Positions 16,897 through 26,639 of a stretch of DNA of 64,000 nucleotides are shown piece by piece (the first letter of the stretch is position 1; the number at the start of each line of letters is the position of its first letter). This DNA is from Tropicimonas marinistellae. GTDB taxonomy: Bacteria; Pseudomonadota; Alphaproteobacteria; Rhodobacterales; Rhodobacteraceae. The stretch lies in contig NZ_LNCI01000004.1 in the NCBI RefSeq assembly GCF_001509585.1, positions 62,001 through 126,000 on the forward strand. Reading direction: 5' to 3'. Both the position numbers and the translations under genes were made by a program. The notes under the pieces were generated by a model. That model was not told the DNA's origin and ran no database searches. It saw only the letters and a list, made by a program, of their open reading frames with translations.

Positions 16897-18021
16897 ATGT
16901 CCGGATCCGGCGACCCGGCACGGGTGGTGATCGATGCCAACGGGATCGACACGCTTATCGCGATACTCGCCAAACGGGGCTACGAGGTACTTGGTCCCGT
17001 TCGTCGAGATGGTGCCATCGTTCACGAACCCATCGCCTCGACAGACGACCTGCCGCGCGGATGGATCGACGAGCAGCGCGGTGGCCACTACCGGCTTAAA
17101 CAGGAAGGCGATGCCTATTTCGCCTACACCGTCGGTCCGTCGTCGTGGAAGCGGGTCCTCCACCCACCTCGGCAACCCCTGTGGAGAAGCGAAATCCGGG
17201 ACGGCGAGGTCGCGATCGAGGCCGCATCCGTCGACACGCAGCGCCGCGCGCTGATCGGCGTGCGCGCGTGCGAGCTTGCGGCCATCGCCGTGCAGGACCG
17301 AGTCTTCCTCGAAGGCCCCTACCAGGACAGGCACTACGCCGCCCGCCGCGCGGGATTGTTCATCGTCGCCGTGAATTGCGGCCGGGCGGTCGAAACCTGT
17401 TTCTGCGTTTCGATGGACACCGGGCCGGAGGCCCGCGCGGGTTTCGATATCGCGTTGACGGAAATCGCCAATGGCCGGTTCGTCGCCACCGCCGGCAGCG
17501 ACGATGGCGCCGCGCGGCTTGCCGAGCTTCCAACCCGCCCCGCCGAACCGTCGGAGCTCGACGCCGCCGCAGCCGCCATCGAAACAGCCGCCGGCCAGAT
17601 GACGAGGACGCTGGAGACCGAGGGCCTGCCGGATCTGTTGACGTCGAACCCCGATCATCCCCGCTGGGACGACGTGGCGCAGCGCTGCCTCAACTGCGCG
17701 AATTGCACCATGGTCTGCCCGACCTGCTTCTGCACCGACGTGGAGGAGGTTAACGATCTCGACGGCGGCGGCGCGGCCCGGGTCCAGCAATGGGCCTCCT
17801 GCTTCACGACAGACTTCACCTATCTGCACGGCGGCGGAGCGGTGCGCGACAGCGTGCGGTCGCGGTACCGGCAGTGGATGACACACAAGCTCGCCACCTG
17901 GCACGACCAGTTCGGCACTTCCGGTTGCGTCGGTTGCGGCCGCTGCATCGCCTGGTGCCCGGTCGGGATCGACATAACCGAAGAGGCCGCGGCGATGCGC
18001 GGCGCGCGGGGGGGAGGATAG
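16897..18021 (+). CDS. Hydrogenase-associated 4Fe-4S protein (sulfhydrogenase beta-like)
   Basis: A 374-residue protein similar to the beta subunit of group 3b NAD(P)-linked [NiFe]-hydrogenases (sulfhydrogenase). An N-terminal domain ([29 protein letters not shown]) is followed by two C-terminal 4Fe-4S motifs, [14 protein letters not shown] and [14 protein letters not shown]. It should carry electrons between the NiFe subunits and the flavin subunit in the cytoplasm. It starts at ATG 16897 with a GGGAGGGAGG ribosome site. First gene of six tightly packed hydrogenase genes. Confidence 0.88.
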   Translation: MSGSGDPARVVIDANGIDTLIAILAKRGYEVLGPVRRDGAIVHEPIASTDDLPRGWIDEQRGGHYRLKQEGDAYFAYTVGPSSWKRVLHPPRQPLWRSEIRDGEVAIEAASVDTQRRALIGVRACELAAIAVQDRVFLEGPYQDRHYAARRAGLFIVAVNCGRAVETCFCVSMDTGPEARAGFDIALTEIANGRFVATAGSDDGAARLAELPTRPAEPSELDAAAAAIETAAGQMTRTLETEGLPDLLTSNPDHPRWDDVAQRCLNCANCTMVCPTCFCTDVEEVNDLDGGGAARVQQWASCFTTDFTYLHGGGAVRDSVRSRYRQWMTHKLATWHDQFGTSGCVGCGRCIAWCPVGIDITEEAAAMRGARGGG

Positions 18022-18022
18022 G

Positions 18023-18490
18023 ATGATCGTCGATGACCTGAAGGAAATCGTCGGTGGGCATTCGATGTTTGCCGGTCTCGGCACGGAGTTTCTCGAACTG
18101 GTCACCGGCTGCGCCAAGAACGTCCGGTTTCACGGCGGCGAGTACCTCTACCGCGAAGGCGAGGAAGCGAACGAGATATACCTCATCCGCGATGGCCATG
18201 TGGCACAGGAACTCGGCGCACCCGGCCAGGGGCGGATGACGTTCCAGACAATCGGTCCGGACGGCGTGGTGGGCCTCTCCTTCCTGGTCCCGCCCTACCG
18301 CTGGAGCTACGACGCCCGCGCGCAGGACGACGTACGGGCGATCTCTCTCGACGCGACCTGCCTGCGTGGCAAGTGCAACGCCGACCCGGCGCTCGGTTAC
18401 GAGGTGATGAAGCGCTTCATGCCGACCGTCGTGGATCGCCTGCACGATACTCGGCTACAACTTCTGGATGTCTACGGTGCTCGCTCCTGA
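18023..18490 (+). CDS. Cyclic-nucleotide-binding-domain protein in hydrogenase operon
   Basis: A 155-residue protein that is essentially one cNMP-binding beta roll ([38 protein letters not shown], then [20 protein letters not shown]). It has no DNA-binding helix-turn-helix at the C-terminus, so it is not a CRP-type transcription factor. It begins 2 bp after the preceding stop and its end overlaps the next gene by 23 bp. Translational coupling argues for a role with the enzyme, perhaps allosteric sensing, but that is inference. Confidence 0.85.
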   Translation: MIVDDLKEIVGGHSMFAGLGTEFLELVTGCAKNVRFHGGEYLYREGEEANEIYLIRDGHVAQELGAPGQGRMTFQTIGPDGVVGLSFLVPPYRWSYDARAQDDVRAISLDATCLRGKCNADPALGYEVMKRFMPTVVDRLHDTRLQLLDVYGARS

Positions 18491-19313
18491 CCCACAGCTC
18501 GACCCAATGGTCCCAACGCTCGCGCGGATCACGCGCAAGATCGACGAGATCCCCGACGTCGTGACCTTCGAAATGGAAGCAGACGGATGGTCCGGCTTCG
18601 CACCCGGCCAGTTCAACATGCTGGGTCCGTTCGGCGTCGGCGAGATCCCGATCTCGCTCTCTGGCCCGGCATCAAAACGCGAGCGCCTCGTCCACACGAT
18701 CCGCGCCGTGGGTCCGGTCTCCCGCGCGCTGGTCGAATTGCAGGAAGGCGCCGTCCTCGGCCTGCGTGGCCCCTACGGCGCGCCGTGGCCGGTGGAGCGG
18801 GCGCAGGGACGAGACGTGATGGTCGTCGCCGGCGGGCTGGGCCTCGCCCCGGTTCGACCGGTTCTCTACGACGTGCTCGAAAATCGCGACGACTACGAAA
18901 AGGTCATCGTGCTCTACGGCGCGCGACGGCCCGAAGAAATGCTCTTCGCCGATGAGCTTTCCACGTGGCGGGCGCGGTTCGATATCGAGGTCGCGGTCAC
19001 GGTCGACCATGCCTCGGTCGGCTGGCACGGGCATGTCGGCGTCGTCACCTCGCTTCTGAGAACCGTCGGCTACGACCCCGCCAACACGACCGCCTACGTC
19101 TGCGGTCCGGAGATCATGATGCGCTTCGCAGCCCGCGCGCTGACCGACGCCGGTGTCGCGCCGGGCGAGATCTGGCTTTCGATGGAACGCAACATGCATT
19201 GCGCGATCGGCCTCTGCGGCCATTGCCAGCTTGGCCCGGTCTTCATCTGCCGCGACGGCCCGGTCTTCGACTGGGCGCGGCTGCGACCACTGATGCAGCA
19301 GGAGGAATTGTGA
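18468..19313 (+). CDS. Hydrogenase FAD/NAD(P)-binding subunit (gamma)
   Basis: A 281-residue ferredoxin-reductase-type protein. The flavin-binding region is [10 protein letters not shown] ... ISLSGPAS, the NAD(P) site is [17 protein letters not shown], and the C-terminal 2Fe-2S cysteines are in [20 protein letters not shown]. This is the gamma subunit expected for group 3b hydrogenases, passing electrons to or from NADP(H). It overlaps the cNMP-domain gene upstream and is followed by the small subunit after one base. Confidence 0.9.
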   Translation: MSTVLAPDPQLDPMVPTLARITRKIDEIPDVVTFEMEADGWSGFAPGQFNMLGPFGVGEIPISLSGPASKRERLVHTIRAVGPVSRALVELQEGAVLGLRGPYGAPWPVERAQGRDVMVVAGGLGLAPVRPVLYDVLENRDDYEKVIVLYGARRPEEMLFADELSTWRARFDIEVAVTVDHASVGWHGHVGVVTSLLRTVGYDPANTTAYVCGPEIMMRFAARALTDAGVAPGEIWLSMERNMHCAIGLCGHCQLGPVFICRDGPVFDWARLRPLMQQEEL

Positions 19314-19314
19314 G

Positions 19315-20085
19315 ATGGGCGCGAAACCCCGCCTCGGTGTGTTCAAGTTCTCGTCCTGCGACGGCTGCCAGCTCTCGCTTCTCGATTGCGAGGACGAACT
19401 CCTTGCAATCGTCGGGGCCATCGACATCGCGTATTTTCCCGAAGCGACGCGGGCCGATGACACGGGCCACTACGACATCGCGCTTGTCGAGGGGTCGGTA
19501 ACAACGCTGCACGAGGCGAAGATCATCCACTCGATCCGCGAGCGGTCCACCCGGCTCATCACCATCGGCGCCTGCGCCACGTCCGGCGGCATCCAGGCGC
19601 TGAAAAACGGCGCCGACGTGGCCGAGTTCATCTCCGCCGTCTATGCGCACCCCGACTACATCGCGACGCTGGACTCGGCGACGCCGATAAAGGACCACGT
19701 CCCGGTCGATTACGAACTGCGCGGCTGCCCGATTGCCAAGCACCAGTTGATCGAACTAATCGCCGCGACGCTCGCCGGCCGCTGGCCCCGAACGCCGCCG
19801 CACGCCACCTGCATGGAGTGCAAGCGTGCCGGGCATGTCTGCGTCATGGTCGCCCAGGGCACCCCCTGCCTCGGCCCGGTCACCCATGCCGGCTGCGGCG
19901 CGCTCTGCCCCGGCTACGCTCGCGGTTGCTACGGCTGCTTCGGCCCGAAGGAGAATGCCAACACCGCCGCGCTCGCCGCGCGGCTCGCCGAAGACGGGGC
20001 CACGGGGCGCGATATCCGGCGGCTCTTCTCCACCTACAATGCCAACGCGCCGGCCTTCCGCCAGGAGGCGCAGCGCCATGGCTGA
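19315..20085 (+). CDS. [NiFe]-hydrogenase small subunit (delta)
   Basis: A 256-residue small subunit. The proximal 4Fe-4S ligands are recognisable as [12 protein letters not shown] near residue 14, GACATSGG near residue 85 and [10 protein letters not shown] near residue 138. The C-terminal third is Cys-rich ([29 protein letters not shown]). It has no Tat signal, consistent with a cytoplasmic group 3 enzyme. It overlaps the large-subunit gene by 8 bp. Confidence 0.9.
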   Translation: MGAKPRLGVFKFSSCDGCQLSLLDCEDELLAIVGAIDIAYFPEATRADDTGHYDIALVEGSVTTLHEAKIIHSIRERSTRLITIGACATSGGIQALKNGADVAEFISAVYAHPDYIATLDSATPIKDHVPVDYELRGCPIAKHQLIELIAATLAGRWPRTPPHATCMECKRAGHVCVMVAQGTPCLGPVTHAGCGALCPGYARGCYGCFGPKENANTAALAARLAEDGATGRDIRRLFSTYNANAPAFRQEAQRHG

Positions 20086-21370
20086 AAGGACGATCAAGGT
20101 CGACATGCTCGCGCGCGTCGAGGGCGAGGGCGCGTTCAAGGTGGTGGTGCGCGACGGCCGGGTCACCGGCACCGAGTTCCGTATCTTCGAACCGCCCCGT
20201 TTCTTCGAGGCGTTCTTGCGCGGCCGCGACCTGAGCGAGGTCCCCGACATTACCGCCCGGATCTGCGGCATCTGTCCGGTCGCCTACCAGATGAGCTCAG
20301 TGCAGGCGATGGAGATGGCCCTCGGCGTCACCATCCCTGCCCCGATCCGGGACCTCCGGCGCTTGCTCTACTGCGGCGAATGGATCGAGAGCCACATCCT
20401 GCACGCGGCCATGCTGCATGCCCCCGATTTCCTCGGCTACGATGGCGCCGTCGATATGGCGAACGACGGGCACGCCGACAAGGTAAGGCTCGCGCTCGAG
20501 TTGAAGAAAGCCGGCAACGCGCTCGTCGCCTTCCTCGGCGGCCGCGAGATCCACCCGATCAACGTGCGCGTGGGCGGCTTCTACAAGGTGCCCCGCAAGC
20601 GCGATTTCGCGCCCCTCCGCGAGCAACTCCTGCGCGCGGGCGAGCTCTGCGAGGCCTTCATCGACTGGACCGCCACCTTCAACTTTCCGGACAAGGAACG
20701 CGACTACACATTCGTCTCGCTCCGCCATCCCGAGGATTACCCGATGTACGATGGCCGGATCGTCTCCAACCGCGGTCTCGACATCCCGGTGGCGGAATAC
20801 AATGACCATTTCCGCGAGGAACATGTGGCGCATTCCAACGCCCTGCAGTGCTTCATGGTCGACGGCGCGAGTTATCTCTGCGGCCCGCTCGCCCGCTACA
20901 CCCTCGCCTACGACCACCTCGCCCCTCGCGCAAAGGCGGCCGCCCTGCGCGCGGGTCTCGGGCGGACCTGCCGAAATCCCTACCGCTCCGTCATCGTCCG
21001 CGGGGTGGAGACGCTTCACGCCATCGACCTCGCGCTCGAACTGATCGACGCGTACACGGAACCCGACGCTCCCGCCGTGCCATTCACGCCTCAGGCCGGG
21101 ACCGGCATGGGCGCCTCGGAGGCGCCGCGCGGGCTGCTCTTCCACCAGTATTCGATTGCCAGCGACGGAGCGATCCTGACGGCACAGATCGTGCCGCCAA
21201 CCTCGCAGAACCAGCCGTCGATCGAAGAGGATCTCGCGAGCTTCATCGACGACATCCTCGACCGGCCGGAACAGGAGATCCGCTACCTCTGCGAGCAGAC
21301 GATCCGCAACTACGACCCCTGCATCTCCTGTGCGACGCATTTCCTGAAGCTGCAGATCGACCGTGGCTGA
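20078..21370 (+). CDS. [NiFe]-hydrogenase large subunit, group 3b type
   Basis: A 430-residue catalytic subunit from ATG 20078, with AGGAGG upstream. The N-terminal nickel ligands are C63 and C66 in [11 protein letters not shown]; the position often held by His in other hydrogenases is Tyr here, as I recall for group 3b. The C-terminal ligands are C415 and C418 in DPCISCATH. Nine residues follow His421 and form the tail that the protease removes. It should interconvert H2 with protons and NADP(H) in the cytoplasm. The hyp genes needed to build the NiFe site are not in the window. The end overlaps the protease gene. Confidence 0.92.
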   Translation: MAERTIKVDMLARVEGEGAFKVVVRDGRVTGTEFRIFEPPRFFEAFLRGRDLSEVPDITARICGICPVAYQMSSVQAMEMALGVTIPAPIRDLRRLLYCGEWIESHILHAAMLHAPDFLGYDGAVDMANDGHADKVRLALELKKAGNALVAFLGGREIHPINVRVGGFYKVPRKRDFAPLREQLLRAGELCEAFIDWTATFNFPDKERDYTFVSLRHPEDYPMYDGRIVSNRGLDIPVAEYNDHFREEHVAHSNALQCFMVDGASYLCGPLARYTLAYDHLAPRAKAAALRAGLGRTCRNPYRSVIVRGVETLHAIDLALELIDAYTEPDAPAVPFTPQAGTGMGASEAPRGLLFHQYSIASDGAILTAQIVPPTSQNQPSIEEDLASFIDDILDRPEQEIRYLCEQTIRNYDPCISCATHFLKLQIDRG

Positions 21371-21842
21371 CGGAATGCGCCGTCCGCTGCTGATCGGTGT
21401 CGGGATGGACATGGCCGGAGACGATACCGTGGGCCGCGAAATCGCACAGCGGCTACGCGGACATGCGGGCTTCGACGTCGCCGAAACGCACGGCATGGCG
21501 GCGGACCTTGTAACCCTGATGGAGGGGCGCGACCGGGTGCTGATCGTTGATGCCTGCCGCTCCGGCGCGCCTCCGGGCACGATCCACCGCCTCAACGCGA
21601 CGTCCGGCGCCTTGCCGCCCTTTCTCAACACGGTTTCGAGCCACGGCATGGGCGTCGCGGAGGCTGTGCGTCTCGGCCAGTCGCTCGGCATGCTGCCGCC
21701 CCATTGCGACATCTGGGCCATCGAGGGTGCCGTCTTCCGTCCCGGCGCACCGCTGAGCCCGCCCGTGGCGGAGGCGGCAGACAGCTCTGTCGCAACGATT
21801 CCCGGCGTCCTGACCGGCGCGGAGCCGCCGCCCAGGCCCTGA
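21363..21842 (+). CDS. Hydrogenase maturation protease
   Basis: A 159-residue HyaD/HycI-type endopeptidase that removes the C-terminal tail of the large subunit after nickel insertion. It has the N-terminal [13 protein letters not shown], the acidic nickel-sensing residue in VDACRSG and His in NTVSSHGMG. It starts at GTG 21363, within the last codons of the large subunit (8-bp overlap), so the two are translationally coupled. Last gene of the operon. Confidence 0.85.
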   Translation: MADGMRRPLLIGVGMDMAGDDTVGREIAQRLRGHAGFDVAETHGMAADLVTLMEGRDRVLIVDACRSGAPPGTIHRLNATSGALPPFLNTVSSHGMGVAEAVRLGQSLGMLPPHCDIWAIEGAVFRPGAPLSPPVAEAADSSVATIPGVLTGAEPPPRP

Positions 21843-21886
21843 CCCGAATGCCCGCCCCTGCCGTGAACGCCAAGGGCGTTCGGTAT

Positions 21887-21909
21887 CGGCGGAAAGCGCA
21901 CTTCCGCCG
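21887..21909. terminator. Hairpin between hydrogenase operon and mocE
   Basis: CGGCGGAA (21887-21894) and TTCCGCCG (21902-21909) form a perfect 8-bp stem with a 7-nt loop between convergent genes. No T run is seen. A shared bidirectional terminator is plausible. Confidence 0.5.
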
Positions 21910-21940
21910 CTGGCGCTGACCAATTGACCGCGCCGGGGCG

Positions 21941-22252
21941 CTACAGCTCCACCAGAACGCGGTCGCCCTGCACTTTCACAGGATAGGTTCGCAGGTTTTC
22001 GCAGGCCGGCGCACGTAGCGCTTCGCCGGTCCGGTAGTCGAAAGTCGCGTTGTGCTTCGGGCATTCGATCTCGTAGTCCTGCACGAGCCCATCTTCGAGA
22101 TGCACCTGTTCATGCGTGCAAAGCCCGTCGGTGCAGAAGTATTCGTCGCTGGGCGAACGGTATATGGCAAATGTCCGATCACCGTGATCGAAGCGGATGA
22201 GATCCTCTTCCTCGATGTCGTCTGTCGCGCAGGCGTCGATCCAATCGGCCAT
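21941..22252 (-). CDS. mocE: Rieske-type ferredoxin, MocE-like
   Basis: A 103-residue Rieske ferredoxin. The 2Fe-2S ligands are CTHEQVHL and ECPKHNATFD (CxH ... CxxH). It is soluble, without a signal peptide. In Sinorhizobium meliloti MocE works with MocD and the reductase MocF to remove the O-methyl group of the rhizopine 3-O-methyl-scyllo-inosamine. Here it is immediately downstream of a mocD homologue (34 bp gap), which supports the same pair. No ferredoxin reductase (MocF) is next to it, so electrons must come from another reductase. Confidence 0.85.
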   Translation of the reverse strand: MADWIDACATDDIEEEDLIRFDHGDRTFAIYRSPSDEYFCTDGLCTHEQVHLEDGLVQDYEIECPKHNATFDYRTGEALRAPACENLRTYPVKVQGDRVLVEL

Positions 22253-22286
22253 GGCAGGGTCTCCTCGTTCTGAATGCTGAACCGGC

Positions 22287-23348
22287 CTAGACGGCGACGG
22301 CGTGGAAATCGTCCCGATACGGCCGTGCCGAACCCGGCAATTCCCGCTTCAGGAAGTAATCCTCGTAGCGCAGCTGCCGCTTCAGTGCCGGCCAGACCTC
22401 GCTGTAGGCCTGCCACATGGAGGCATTGGGCGCCGGCAGGTCGTGTTTGATCCGGGCGTGCAGGTCCGGCAACCGGTGATACGGCACCATCGGGAACATG
22501 TGGTGCTCCACGTGGTAGTTCATGTTCCAGTAGATGAAGCGGGACACCGGGTTCATGTAGACGGTCCGGCTGTTGAGGCGATGGTCCAGTACATTGTCGG
22601 CCAACCCGGCATGCTGAAGGACCCCGGTCAGCACGTGGTGCCAGGCGCCATAGAGCCGTGGCAGGCCAATGACCATGAGCGGCAGGATCGACCCCGTGGC
22701 AAGCGCAAGAGCGATGGTCGCGGCGTAGATCGCAACCCAGATCCGCGCGACGCGGATGACCTTCGGCCGCTCCTGTTCCGGGATGTAGCTGGCCTCTTCC
22801 GGATGGACCTTGCCACTCGCGTTCAGCAGCATCCGGCCCCAGCCGTTCCAGCTGTCCACGATACCTAAGAAGTTGAGGAGAATCCGCCGGAGCGCCGGCG
22901 GACGCATCGCGACGATCTCGGGATCGCGCCCGACGATGATCGTATCGGTGTGGTGGCGCGCATGGCTCCAGCGCCAGGTCACCGGGTTGCGCACCATGCA
23001 GAAGCTCGCGACCTGGTAGAGGGCGTCGTTCATCCAGCGCGTCTTGAACGCGGTGCCGTGCGAGCATTCATGCCAGCGGCTGTCCATCGCCGAGCCATAG
23101 AGCACGCCGTAGGCGAGCCAGAAAGGTGCGGACCACCACGATGGCCAGAGTGCGATGCCTATGCCGGCCAACAGGATCATTGCCCCGAACAGGAGGATCG
23201 TGTCCCGGATCGCGGGCTGGTCGGCACGCTGCATCAGTGCCTTCATCTCCTTGCGCGGCACGTCGGTGTGATACCACTCCGCCGCTGCGAGGCCCGTCTC
23301 GACCGCACGCCGGGCGTCGGGGCCCAACATCGAATAGTCTCGCGCCAT
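22287..23348 (-). CDS. mocD: Membrane non-haem di-iron hydroxylase, MocD-like
   Basis: A 353-residue protein of the fatty-acid-desaturase fold, read from ATG 23348 (MARDYSMLGPDARRAVETGL). The histidine boxes are HECSHGT, WSHARHHTDT and YHVEHHMFP. There are several membrane segments (AIRDTILLFGAMILLAGIGI, IYAATIALALATGSILPLMV). Despite the fold, this subfamily is known from rhizopine catabolism (MocD) as an oxidative demethylase component. The neighbours MocE, MocC and a sugar importer agree. It is divergent from the LacI regulator, with 129 bp between. Confidence 0.88.
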   Translation of the reverse strand: MARDYSMLGPDARRAVETGLAAAEWYHTDVPRKEMKALMQRADQPAIRDTILLFGAMILLAGIGIALWPSWWSAPFWLAYGVLYGSAMDSRWHECSHGTAFKTRWMNDALYQVASFCMVRNPVTWRWSHARHHTDTIIVGRDPEIVAMRPPALRRILLNFLGIVDSWNGWGRMLLNASGKVHPEEASYIPEQERPKVIRVARIWVAIYAATIALALATGSILPLMVIGLPRLYGAWHHVLTGVLQHAGLADNVLDHRLNSRTVYMNPVSRFIYWNMNYHVEHHMFPMVPYHRLPDLHARIKHDLPAPNASMWQAYSEVWPALKRQLRYEDYFLKRELPGSARPYRDDFHAVAV

Positions 23349-23477
23349 AGTGTCCTCCCCAAAAAGAAGCCCCGGCACCCTCAGCCGGATCCATATGTCC
23401 TATTGCACGGCCGGGCATCGCCAAAGACCGCGGCTTGCAAAATCTATCAAAAACATCATCATTACCTATCATTCACG

Positions 23478-24536
23478 ATGGAAAAATCGCAGAAAGGGAT
23501 CGTCTTGGCCAAGCGGGCAACCATCACGGACCTTGCCGAAGCGGCCGGCGTCAGCGTCGCGACGGTCGACCGGGTTCTCAACGGGCGGGCCAAGGTCCGG
23601 GAGGAGACCGCGCGGCGTGTCCTGGAGGCGGCGCGCGAGATCGGATTTCATGCCGCCGGTCTGATTGGCCATCGGTTGATGGCAGGGCAGCCGGAACTGA
23701 CGATTGGCTACGTCCTGCACAAGGAGAGCCAGGCATTCTACCAGGCATTCCGGGACGAGGCGATCCATCAGGCCGAGGTCGCAAGCGGGCGTCGGGTCAG
23801 GGCGCTGGTCGATTTCGCACCGTCGCAGGCACCCACCGATTTCGTCGACCGCATGGAAGCGATGGCCGACCGTGTCGATGCGGTCGCGGCCACCTCCGTC
23901 ACAGACCTCGAAGTCACCGATTGCGTTGAGCGGATTCAGGCACAAGGCGTTCCCTGCTTCGCGTTGCTCAACGATTTCGCGCAGGGCGTTCGGCGCAGCT
24001 ATGTTGGCCTTAACAACATGAAAATAGGTCGTATTGCGGCCCATATGACCACCACGGCAGCACGGCGCCCCGGGAAGCTTGCCGTCTTTGTCGGCGGCTA
24101 CCGCTGGCATGGTCACGACCTGCGGGAGACCGGCTTTCGCAGCTACGCACGCGAGTACGCGCCGGGCTTCCAGGTGCTCGACACGCTGGTGAATCTCGAA
24201 ACCCGGCAGCTGACCTATGAAGCTACGCTCGACCTGCTCGAACGGCATCCGACACTCACGGGGATCTACTGCGCAGGCGGCGGCATGGAAGGTTGCATCG
24301 CCGCGCTGCGTGAGAAACGCGCCCCCGGGGAAGTCGCGCTGGTGGTCAATGAAGTGACACCCGAAAGCCGCCAGGCCCTCGTTGACCGCTACATTGCCCT
24401 CGTGATCGCGACGCCGTTGCCTCGGCTCTGCGCGGATCTGATCGACCTCTCGGCACAGGCCCTGAAGGATGGAAGCGGAACGCTTCCGGGCCAGCATTTC
24501 CTGCGACCGGATCTCTATTTGCCTGAGTCGCTCTGA
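23478..24536 (+). CDS. LacI-family regulator of the moc-like island
   Basis: A 352-residue LacI protein from ATG 23478. An alternative TTG at 23505, after AAAGGGATC, would start MAKRATITDLAEAAG, which is the usual LacI N-terminus. The helix-turn-helix is TITDLAEAAGVSVATVDRVL, followed by a hinge and a periplasmic-binding-protein-like effector domain (ELTIGYVLHKESQAFYQAF ... EVALVVNEVTPESR). It stands between mocDE (divergent) and mocC plus transporter (downstream), so it probably represses both arms in response to the imported inositol-like compound. Confidence 0.9.
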   Translation: MEKSQKGIVLAKRATITDLAEAAGVSVATVDRVLNGRAKVREETARRVLEAAREIGFHAAGLIGHRLMAGQPELTIGYVLHKESQAFYQAFRDEAIHQAEVASGRRVRALVDFAPSQAPTDFVDRMEAMADRVDAVAATSVTDLEVTDCVERIQAQGVPCFALLNDFAQGVRRSYVGLNNMKIGRIAAHMTTTAARRPGKLAVFVGGYRWHGHDLRETGFRSYAREYAPGFQVLDTLVNLETRQLTYEATLDLLERHPTLTGIYCAGGGMEGCIAALREKRAPGEVALVVNEVTPESRQALVDRYIALVIATPLPRLCADLIDLSAQALKDGSGTLPGQHFLRPDLYLPESL

Positions 24537-24537
24537 C

Positions 24538-24553
24538 TGAGAGAATTCTCTCA
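24538..24553. promoter_or_regulatory. Perfect 16-bp palindrome before mocC
   Basis: TGAGAGAATTCTCTCA begins 2 bp after the LacI-family gene stop codon and lies 122 bp before mocC. It is the right size for a LacI-type operator, though those usually have CG at the centre. It could instead be a small transcript hairpin. Confidence 0.45.
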
Positions 24554-24674
24554 CCAAGACACAGGACTCTGTCACGAATGATGGAATCATCACCGGACAG
24601 ATTGACCCGCGACGCTACGTCACCGCAGGCTGTCCGGACCGGATGCGTCCAGCGTCCGGTCTGGGAGGACACCA

Positions 24675-25493
24675 ATGCTGACATTTGCGCTGAACCACAT
24701 GACGGTTCCGCGGCTCGGATATGACGACCTGCTTGAGCTCGCATCCGGGCTTGGCTGCGTCGGGGTCGAAGTACGCAATGACCTTGCCCGCCCCCTCTTC
24801 GACGGCCGCCCCGCGGCCGAGGCCGGCGCGAAGGCGCGGGATGTGGGGCTGCGGATCGTGGGGCTCAGCCAGGTCTATCCCTTCAATTCCTGGTCCGACG
24901 AGATCCGCGCCGAGGTAGGCGCCCTGATCGAAACGGCGCTTGCGTGCGGTGCCGAGACGATCAGCCTTATTCCCCGCAATGACGGGCGTGGAACCGGAAA
25001 TGGCGAACGCCAGGGAAATCTCAGGCTCGCGCTGCGCCAGATCAAGCCGATGCTCGCGGAGGCGGGTCTGGTCGCGCTCGTGGAGCCGCTCGGGTTTGCC
25101 CGGTCGTCGCTGCGCAGCAAGACGGAACTGGTCGAAGCGATCGACGCATTGGAAGCGGCCGAACAGTTCAGGCTGGTGCATGATACCTTCCACCATACGC
25201 TGGCCGGAGGCGGCGAGTTCTACCCCGACCGGACCGGCATCGTTCACATCTCCGGCGTCGTCGACCCGACCCTCGGGACCGGCCAGATGGAGGACGAGCA
25301 TCGCGTTCTCGTCGATGCGCAGGACCGGTTGGGAAATATCGCCCAGCTCAAGGCTCTGCGCGACGCGGGCTATGCGGGGCCGGTCTCCTACGAATGCTTC
25401 TCGCCCGACATACACGCCCTGCCAAATCCGGCAGAGGCGATCGGCGCATCGCTCGACTTCATCCGGACCCAGCTTCAGGAGGTGCCGGTCTGA
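24675..25493 (+). CDS. mocC: TIM-barrel sugar isomerase/epimerase, MocC/IolI-like
   Basis: A 272-residue xylose-isomerase-like TIM barrel. The metal ligands can be placed as Glu in VEPLGFARSS, Asp/His in LVHDTFHHT, His in GIVHISGVVD and Glu in SYECFSPD. The family interconverts keto-inositols or related sugars; MocC of the rhizopine pathway is the closest named relative that I recall. It starts at ATG 24675, 109 bp before the substrate-binding-protein gene. Confidence 0.82.
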   Translation: MLTFALNHMTVPRLGYDDLLELASGLGCVGVEVRNDLARPLFDGRPAAEAGAKARDVGLRIVGLSQVYPFNSWSDEIRAEVGALIETALACGAETISLIPRNDGRGTGNGERQGNLRLALRQIKPMLAEAGLVALVEPLGFARSSLRSKTELVEAIDALEAAEQFRLVHDTFHHTLAGGGEFYPDRTGIVHISGVVDPTLGTGQMEDEHRVLVDAQDRLGNIAQLKALRDAGYAGPVSYECFSPDIHALPNPAEAIGASLDFIRTQLQEVPV

Positions 25494-25601
25494 AGAGTTC
25501 ATGCGGAAGCCGGGGCACAACCGGCCCGCACAAACGGCCTTACGGCCTTCCGGCAAGACAAGGATGGTGCGCCGGACACCGTGACCCAGGGAGGACCCCA
25601 C

Positions 25602-26546
25602 ATGAGAAAGACCGTATTTGCCGCGGGTATCGCCGCGTTTATGTCCACCTCGGCGATGGCCGAGAACATCGGCGTGTCCATGGCATTGTTCGACGATAAT
25701 TTCCTGACCGTGCTGCGCAACGGCATCCAGGAGCTCGCCGACGGCATGGAAGGTGTCGATGTCCAGATCGAGGACGCCGAGAACGACGTGGCCAAGCAGC
25801 TCGACCAGATCAACAACTTCGTCGCTTCCGGCGTGGATGCCATCATCGTCAACCCGGTCGACACCTCGGCCACCGAGGCGATGACCGCTGCGGCATCGAG
25901 CGCCGGCGTGCCGCTGGTCTACGTGAACCGCGAGCCGATCAACGTGGACTCGCTGCCCGACAACCAGGCCTTCGTTGCCTCGAACGAAATCGAATCCGGC
26001 ACGCTGGAGACCTTCGAGATCTGCAAGATGCTCCGCGCGCAAGGTCTCGCCGGCGGCGCCCGCGCCTATCTCATGATGGGGGAACTCTCCAACCAGGCCG
26101 CGGTGCAGCGCACAAAGGATGTCGATGACGTCATCGGCATGGATATGTGCAACTTCATCGAGATCGTCGACCGCCAGACCGCCAACTGGTCGCGTGACCA
26201 GGCGCAGGACCTCATGACCAACTGGCTCTCGGCCGGCGAGGAATTCCACGCGGTCATCGCCAACAACGACGAGATGGCGATCGGCGCGATCCAGGCGATG
26301 AAGGCCGCGGGCATCTCGATGGAGGATGTCGTTGTCGGTGGCGTCGACGCCACCCAGGACGCGCTGGCCGCGATGGCCGCGGGCGACCTGGACGTGACCG
26401 TCTTCCAGAATGCCGCCGGTCAGGGTTCGGGGGCGCTGGACGCCGCGTTGCGCCTCGCACGCGGCGAAGAGGTCGACCAAAAGGTCTACATCCCGTTCGA
26501 GCTGGTGACGCCAGACAATATGGACGCGTACACCTCCAAGAACTAA
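25602..26546 (+). CDS. mocB: Sugar ABC transporter substrate-binding protein (MocB-like)
   Basis: A 314-residue periplasmic binding protein of the ribose/inositol type, read from ATG 25602 after CAGGGAGGA. The signal peptide ends SAMA-E (residue 21). It has typical motifs: FDDNFLTVLRNGIQEL, NNFVASGVDAIIVNPVDT, NNDEMAIGAIQAMKAAG and GGVDATQDALAAM. It captures the substrate for the following permease and ATPase; a rhizopine/inosamine-type ligand is inferred from the island. A hairpin after the gene may keep its mRNA abundant. Confidence 0.88.
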   Translation: MRKTVFAAGIAAFMSTSAMAENIGVSMALFDDNFLTVLRNGIQELADGMEGVDVQIEDAENDVAKQLDQINNFVASGVDAIIVNPVDTSATEAMTAAASSAGVPLVYVNREPINVDSLPDNQAFVASNEIESGTLETFEICKMLRAQGLAGGARAYLMMGELSNQAAVQRTKDVDDVIGMDMCNFIEIVDRQTANWSRDQAQDLMTNWLSAGEEFHAVIANNDEMAIGAIQAMKAAGISMEDVVVGGVDATQDALAAMAAGDLDVTVFQNAAGQGSGALDAALRLARGEEVDQKVYIPFELVTPDNMDAYTSKN

Positions 26547-26565
26547 CCTAAGGTAAGCGAAACGG

Positions 26566-26589
26566 CGGAGCGGTCGTTTTCCCGCTCCG
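26566..26589 (+). terminator. Attenuating hairpin between mocB and the permease gene
   Basis: CGGAGCGG (26566-26573) pairs with CCGCTCCG (26582-26589), with TTTT in the loop. Such hairpins after binding-protein genes often cause partial termination or protect the upstream message, giving more binding protein than permease. Confidence 0.55.
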
Positions 26590-26639
26590 TCCGAACAGGA
26601 CAAACCGGTCGCGCATGGGACCGGTTCGGGAGGATGGCA

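Noticed and set aside
20297-21901. 534-codon minus-strand frame opposite the hydrogenase large subunit
   Set aside because: The opposite strand has all four nickel-ligand cysteines in place; the minus frame has no family features.
22287-23348. Lipid fatty-acid desaturase
   Set aside because: The histidine boxes allow it, but the adjacent Rieske ferredoxin, MocC-like isomerase and sugar importer point to the MocD subfamily.
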